A DNA stretch of 64,000 bases from Thermoanaerobacterales bacterium UBA4880 (GTDB taxonomy: Bacteria; Bacillota; Thermoanaerobacteria; Thermoanaerobacterales; UBA4877). Below the pieces are notes generated by a model. That model did not search any database. It was not told the DNA's origin and saw only the letters and a list, made by a program, of their open reading frames with translations. Numbering within the stretch: the first letter of the stretch is position 1; each line of letters opens with the position of its first letter. Where the stretch lies: contig DHDI01000014.1 in NCBI GenBank assembly GCA_002399285.1, positions 38,673 to 102,672 on the forward strand, written 5' to 3'. The translations under genes were made by a program, and so were the position numbers. Positions 60,577 through 64,000 of the stretch are shown here, piece after piece.

Positions 60577-61187
60577 TAGATACCGGGGATCAGCCTATAC
60601 CTTGTCCGTATGCAGTATTGTTCAAATTCCCCTCCAAACTGCGCTTTCAAAGCTTTCTCCTCCACATTTATTCTGATACCGTAGCAGACCAGACACAGGA
60701 AAAGCGTAAAAATGGCTCCCAATATGTGGCGGTATGCAAAGGACACGCCCAGCAGGCTGATTATGCTTCCGGTATATGCCGGATTTCTGACGAAACGGTA
60801 CAGCCCGGTCTTGATCAAATGCTGGCCGGCTTCAGTCTGCACAGACAGAGTAAAGGATTTTCTCAATGTCAGAACGGCTGTGCATCGAATTATAACCCCT
60901 AAGATAATAAAAATGATTCCGATATAATAGAAAAAATGAGGCAGCAGCCAGCCTCGCATGAATTCCGACACGCCCTGGCTCCTGAAATAAGCGCCGGCCA
61001 TGAAGCTGCAAATCCAAGCGATCATGACCAGCCACACGGTCCCCTTATCCGAGCTCCTCCGGGAATGTCTACTGCTCCCCCCGGATGTGAACAGCCAAAT
61101 GGCGCATTCGGTAAGAAACAGCAATTCAACGGCATACATCAGGATATTGTATTCCGTAATATTCAAAAATTTACTTGGATCATCCAC
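60573..61187 (-). CDS. isoprenylcysteine carboxyl methyltransferase-family membrane protein
   Basis: 204 residues from GTG 61187, chosen for its GAGAGGCGGG ribosome-binding site; the frame extends 30 codons upstream. Four to five membrane segments. The ICMT/PEMT signature is at GLYRFVRNPAYTGSIISLLG (about 133-152) and EEKALKAQFGGEFEQYC near the end. Such enzymes methylate lipids or small molecules with SAM; the substrate is unknown. Confidence 0.8.
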   Translation of the reverse strand: MDDPSKFLNITEYNILMYAVELLFLTECAIWLFTSGGSSRHSRRSSDKGTVWLVMIAWICSFMAGAYFRSQGVSEFMRGWLLPHFFYYIGIIFIILGVIIRCTAVLTLRKSFTLSVQTEAGQHLIKTGLYRFVRNPAYTGSIISLLGVSFAYRHILGAIFTLFLCLVCYGIRINVEEKALKAQFGGEFEQYCIRTRYRLIPGIY

Positions 61188-61239
61188 AAGATCCCGCCTC
61201 TCTTCAAATTTCCATACAGTGATTATACTACAAACAAAA

Positions 61240-61277
61240 AAATGAAAACAGGGCCCTGCGTTTAGGCAAGGTCCCAT
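61240..61277 (-). terminator. terminator of the phosphatase-LysM gene
   Basis: On the minus strand TGGGACCTTGC and GCAGGGCCC pair imperfectly around a short loop, followed by TGTTTTCATTTTTTTGTTTG. About 35 bases after the stop codon at 61308. Confidence 0.65.
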
Positions 61278-61307
61278 ATAAAATCAACTTTATACCAAAA
61301 ATCTATC

Positions 61308-63758
61308 CTACTTTGTAGGAAGAGTCAGCTTCTGTCCTATATGGAGCATCCTGGGGTTTTTGATCGTATCCTTATTGAGCGAATAAATCTCCATATAGCG
61401 TGTTCCGCTTCCCAACTGCTTGCCGGCTATGGTCCACAGGCAATCGCCCTTGACGACGACATAATAAGTCGCTGTCGTATTCGTCTTGCCAGTTGCCGGA
61501 GCTGTTGGAGCAACAGGGGCAGCAGGCACAGTGGCCGGCGGCGTCGAAGGCTGTGCCGGCTGCGCAGCAGGTACGGCGGGGGCCGTCGAGGGCTGCGCAG
61601 AGAGATTGGCCTTCAAAGCCTTTATCTGTTCCGGCTTCATGCCGCCCGCAAGCAGATAATTTTCCGCGGCCGACGCAAGATCCGCTTTATCCAGATCGCT
61701 GCTGCCCGCGATGACCTTGAGCATATCCAACACGTCCTGAGAGATCACCTCATATTTATCGGTGCCCTTTTGAATGTTATAATAGTTGACATAGCTCTGC
61801 ATATAGTCGTCCACTATCTGATCCTTTGTCGCGCCCATCAGAGATTCCGCGAGTGCGGCAAAGAAACCGGCGCGGTCTTTGCCTTCCGTGCAGTGGAAGA
61901 GGTACGGTCCCTTGTTCTCGGCCATAAACGTAAAGCCCTTGGCCATACCCGCTTTAAATTCATCGCTGGAATAGGCAAGCCCCATATTCAGAGGCAGTAC
62001 CTGTTTATTCTTATAGAGCTGGGCATAATAAGGACTTGCAAAGTCCGCAGCAGCCATATAGGTATTGATGTTTTCATCCGAATCGGCGAGGTTGACCACC
62101 GTGTTGACCTTGGCGGCCTGCATCAGCTTATCGGCATAGGCAGCGCGTCCGATCTCATTGTTTACCGGACTGGAGCTGCGGTAGAGCACGCCCTTTGCGA
62201 TATTGCCCAGGGTGATATTGCGGAAGTTAGCAAACACTTCATCGGAGGAATAATCCTCGCGGTTATTGGTGCGGGTCAGATTGCGTATCTCATACTGCGT
62301 AAGATAGCCCTCGGGCTGGGTGAGCATGATGGTAAACTTATCGCCCACGCTGATCTTGGCTATCTCATTGAGTTTCCCGTAGTTGATACATACGGCTATA
62401 TTTGTCTGGCCGGGATATGCGCGGACCAGCGGCTGGCCGTTGTCCACAAAGTAACCGTCCAGGTACGGCGCTTCAAGCACGAACCCGTTGTCAAACACAA
62501 CGGTCGTCATATCGCCTAATTTGAAACCTAATTTATTGAAATCATCTATAGTGATATCCGATACCGCATGGCCGTATTTCTCTATCTCTGTGACCGTACC
62601 GGACACATTGGGGGTCTTGTAGACAGAATCGCCCGAGAGCTTTGCCTTGAGCGCAGCTATCTCGTCCGACGTGAGGCCGATCTTCTTAAGATAGTTCTCC
62701 GCCGCGGCGGCGAGGTCGACATTGGATATATCGGCGCCCTTTTCCAGGCCGCATACGGTCGTGGTCAGTGAAGATATTACGTTGCTGTTTGCGATTGCAG
62801 TATACTGGTCGGTGCCTTCCTTGACTCCATAATAGTTGTCATATGTAGTCATATAGTCGGCGACAACTTCGTCAAGCTTTGCTCCCATAAGGGACTCCAA
62901 TACGGTGCTCACAAAGCCCGCGCGGTCTTTACCCTCCGTGCAGTGGATGAGGTAAGGGCCGTCATTTTTGGTCATGAAGCGGAGTCCGTCGGCCAACTTT
63001 TGTCCGAAGTCATCCGCCGCAAAATCGACGCCCATGTCCAGGGCCTTGACTTTGCCGGCGTCATAGAGCGATTTGTAATAACCGGAATTAAAATCCTTTG
63101 ATGCTATGGAAGTCTTTAACGTATCGTCCGAATCGGCCAGATTGACGACGGCCTTTATGCCCACGCCTTCCGCCAACTTATCGGCATAGGCTGCGCGGCC
63201 TATCGAATTGTCCGCAGGACTGCTGCTCCTGTATAATACTCCCGGCTTTATTCCGGTAGTAGTTATGCTGCGGAAGTTGGCAAATACCGAGTCCGAGGCA
63301 TAATCCGAGCGCACGTCGGTACGCTTGAGTTGATGGATCTGGTATTCGGTGAGATAGCCTGCCTTTTCAGACATGGCGAAAGTCACCTTATCCCCCGCCT
63401 TGACATTGTATTTGGTGGAGAAGTTGCCCATGTTGACCGCGACCACCAGCAGATCGTTTGCCTGGTCGTCCCGCACGACAACGCTTCCCGAATCCACGTC
63501 GCTGTAATTTGTGCAGAAAGGTATATCCAGCGACGTGTCTCCCGCCGTTACCTTCAGGACATCGCCAAGTTCAAAGCCTGCATCGTAAAGGGCTTCGGGC
63601 TTGATGTCCATAGTGAGGTTGCCATATTTCTGTACCTCGGCAACAGTCCCGGATACGGCGGTATCGACGCCGGTATCCGCCGCCATAGCCGGAAGCGACA
63701 GAGAAAACACCATCATGAACGTGACTAAGACAGAAATAATTTTTTTAAAATCCCTCAT
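61308..63758 (-). CDS. exported tandem tyrosine-phosphatase protein with LysM domain
   Basis: 816 residues. Signal peptide 1-26 (ISVLVTFMMVFSLSLPAMAA). Then two copies of a ~350-residue module: a beta-rich domain (SGTVAEVQKYGNLTMDI at 36-52; SGTVTEIEKYGHAVSDI at 386-402), then a phosphatase domain with P-loop HCTEGKDRAG, whose cysteines C273 and C623 are exactly 350 residues apart. The beta-rich part loosely resembles the C-terminal domain of SAM hydroxide adenosyltransferases. A Pro/Ala linker (721-755) leads to a LysM domain (about 765-814, YVVVKGDCLWTIA...) that should bind peptidoglycan. ATG 63758 follows GGAGGGG. Both active sites look intact. Confidence 0.88.
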   Translation of the reverse strand: MRDFKKIISVLVTFMMVFSLSLPAMAADTGVDTAVSGTVAEVQKYGNLTMDIKPEALYDAGFELGDVLKVTAGDTSLDIPFCTNYSDVDSGSVVVRDDQANDLLVVAVNMGNFSTKYNVKAGDKVTFAMSEKAGYLTEYQIHQLKRTDVRSDYASDSVFANFRSITTTGIKPGVLYRSSSPADNSIGRAAYADKLAEGVGIKAVVNLADSDDTLKTSIASKDFNSGYYKSLYDAGKVKALDMGVDFAADDFGQKLADGLRFMTKNDGPYLIHCTEGKDRAGFVSTVLESLMGAKLDEVVADYMTTYDNYYGVKEGTDQYTAIANSNVISSLTTTVCGLEKGADISNVDLAAAAENYLKKIGLTSDEIAALKAKLSGDSVYKTPNVSGTVTEIEKYGHAVSDITIDDFNKLGFKLGDMTTVVFDNGFVLEAPYLDGYFVDNGQPLVRAYPGQTNIAVCINYGKLNEIAKISVGDKFTIMLTQPEGYLTQYEIRNLTRTNNREDYSSDEVFANFRNITLGNIAKGVLYRSSSPVNNEIGRAAYADKLMQAAKVNTVVNLADSDENINTYMAAADFASPYYAQLYKNKQVLPLNMGLAYSSDEFKAGMAKGFTFMAENKGPYLFHCTEGKDRAGFFAALAESLMGATKDQIVDDYMQSYVNYYNIQKGTDKYEVISQDVLDMLKVIAGSSDLDKADLASAAENYLLAGGMKPEQIKALKANLSAQPSTAPAVPAAQPAQPSTPPATVPAAPVAPTAPATGKTNTTATYYVVVKGDCLWTIAGKQLGSGTRYMEIYSLNKDTIKNPRMLHIGQKLTLPTK

Positions 63759-63945
63759 GTTTCCCCTCCTCGAAAAATTTATGTAAATGCATACTATTAG
63801 CATATTCTACAAAAATAGGTATTCTCCTGCAAATTCAGTGCAAATAATTAACACAAATAATCAATCATAGAAAACGTTTTATTCAACGCCCGGCCTCATG
63901 AAAAGAATCGGCCCAAAAAAATGATCCCCCGTCAAAGAGATCATA
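63759..63945. other. promoter region of the phosphatase-LysM gene
   Basis: About 190 bases. No gene. An inverted pair ATGATC...GATCAT (63921-63944) abuts repeat copy G. No strong sigma-A promoter is evident. Confidence 0.35.
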
Positions 63946-64000
63946 GGTTGCAGACAAACTGGCAGACCGTGCCATTCCCGCGCAACCGCAAAATTGCAGT
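63946..64000 (+). repeat. dispersed intergenic repeat, copy G (cut by window end)
   Basis: GGTTGCAGACAAACTGGCAG, ACCGTGCCATTCCCGCGCAA, CCGCAAAATTGCAGT: the left end and start of the middle of the family. It continues beyond the window. Confidence 0.65.

Noticed and set aside
61341..62519. 392-codon frame antisense to the phosphatase-LysM gene
   Set aside because: It arises from codon bias of the real gene on the other strand and lacks family likeness.
61308..63758. Large direct repeat suggesting a CRISPR or tandem DNA array
   Set aside because: The repeat is a protein-level duplication with diverged DNA; no regularly spaced short repeats occur.

Overview
The window looks like chromosome of an anaerobic Firmicute, probably class Clostridia. 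The evidence is strong purine-rich ribosome-binding sites, GTG and TTG starts, sigma-A and sigma-54 promoters, a phosphotransferase system with an HPr carrying the regulatory serine, and an EtfB/EtfA/FAD-oxidoreductase cluster of the kind found in anaerobes. Genus cannot be fixed from the sequence. Most genes lie on the minus strand. The backbone is of moderate GC, but about 23.4-33.8 kb (except the reductase at 25.0-25.9 kb) and about 40.4-45.8 kb are clearly AT-rich and look acquired.

0-6 kb: the 3' end of an unrecognised plus-strand gene, then a Wadjet-type (JetABCD) SMC plasmid-defence operon whose JetD nuclease subunit is only 124 residues and appears internally deleted. 6-23.4 kb: metabolic and membrane genes. 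They comprise two HAD/SDR enzymes, D-serine ammonia-lyase, a GntR-ABC-lipoprotein operon with a near-ideal promoter/operator, a tandem P-II protein paired with a DUF1538 transporter, a PIG-L deacetylase, an acetyltransferase, DedA, thymidine kinase, and an EtfB-EtfA-GlcD cluster in the gene order of electron-confurcating lactate dehydrogenase, followed upstream by a D-2-hydroxyacid dehydrogenase.

23.4-48.6 kb: three mannose-family PTS operons with SIS-domain enzymes. System 1 has IIA-IIB-IIC-IID plus SIS and a divergent LevR-like regulator that has lost the sigma-54 contact motif; a second SIS gene carries a duplicated copy of the regulator's promoter. System 2 has IIA-IIC-IID-IIB plus a serine hydrolase and MurQ, behind a consensus -24/-12 promoter. 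System 3 has IIB, IIA, a fused IIC-IID protein and SIS, behind a near-copy of that promoter and the decayed remains of a IIA gene. A canonical LevR-type sigma-54 activator (45.9-48.6 kb) adjoins system 3 and is the likely regulator of systems 2 and 3. Remnants of an AgaS-type isomerase and a GntR regulator lie between, so this region has been built by duplication, transfer and decay.

48.6-56.6 kb: an amino-sugar and PTS hub with a GlcT/LicT-type antiterminator, nagA, a IIA-Glc protein, a NagE-like IIBC permease with a recognisable RAT/terminator leader, ptsI, ptsH, nagB and a NagR-type repressor. MurQ of system 2 would feed GlcNAc-6-phosphate into this NagA/NagB route. 56.6-64 kb: an unusual six-repeat GR-GG protein, a HAD phosphatase, a UPF0182 membrane protein, a methyltransferase-like membrane protein, and an exported protein with two tandem tyrosine-phosphatase modules and a C-terminal LysM domain.

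A dispersed non-coding repeat, with two longer copies of about 150-165 bp and several shorter ones, occurs at seven intergenic sites. It lies close to gene 3' ends, and one of its ends usually abuts a hairpin. No rRNA, tRNA, CRISPR array or intact insertion sequence was seen.
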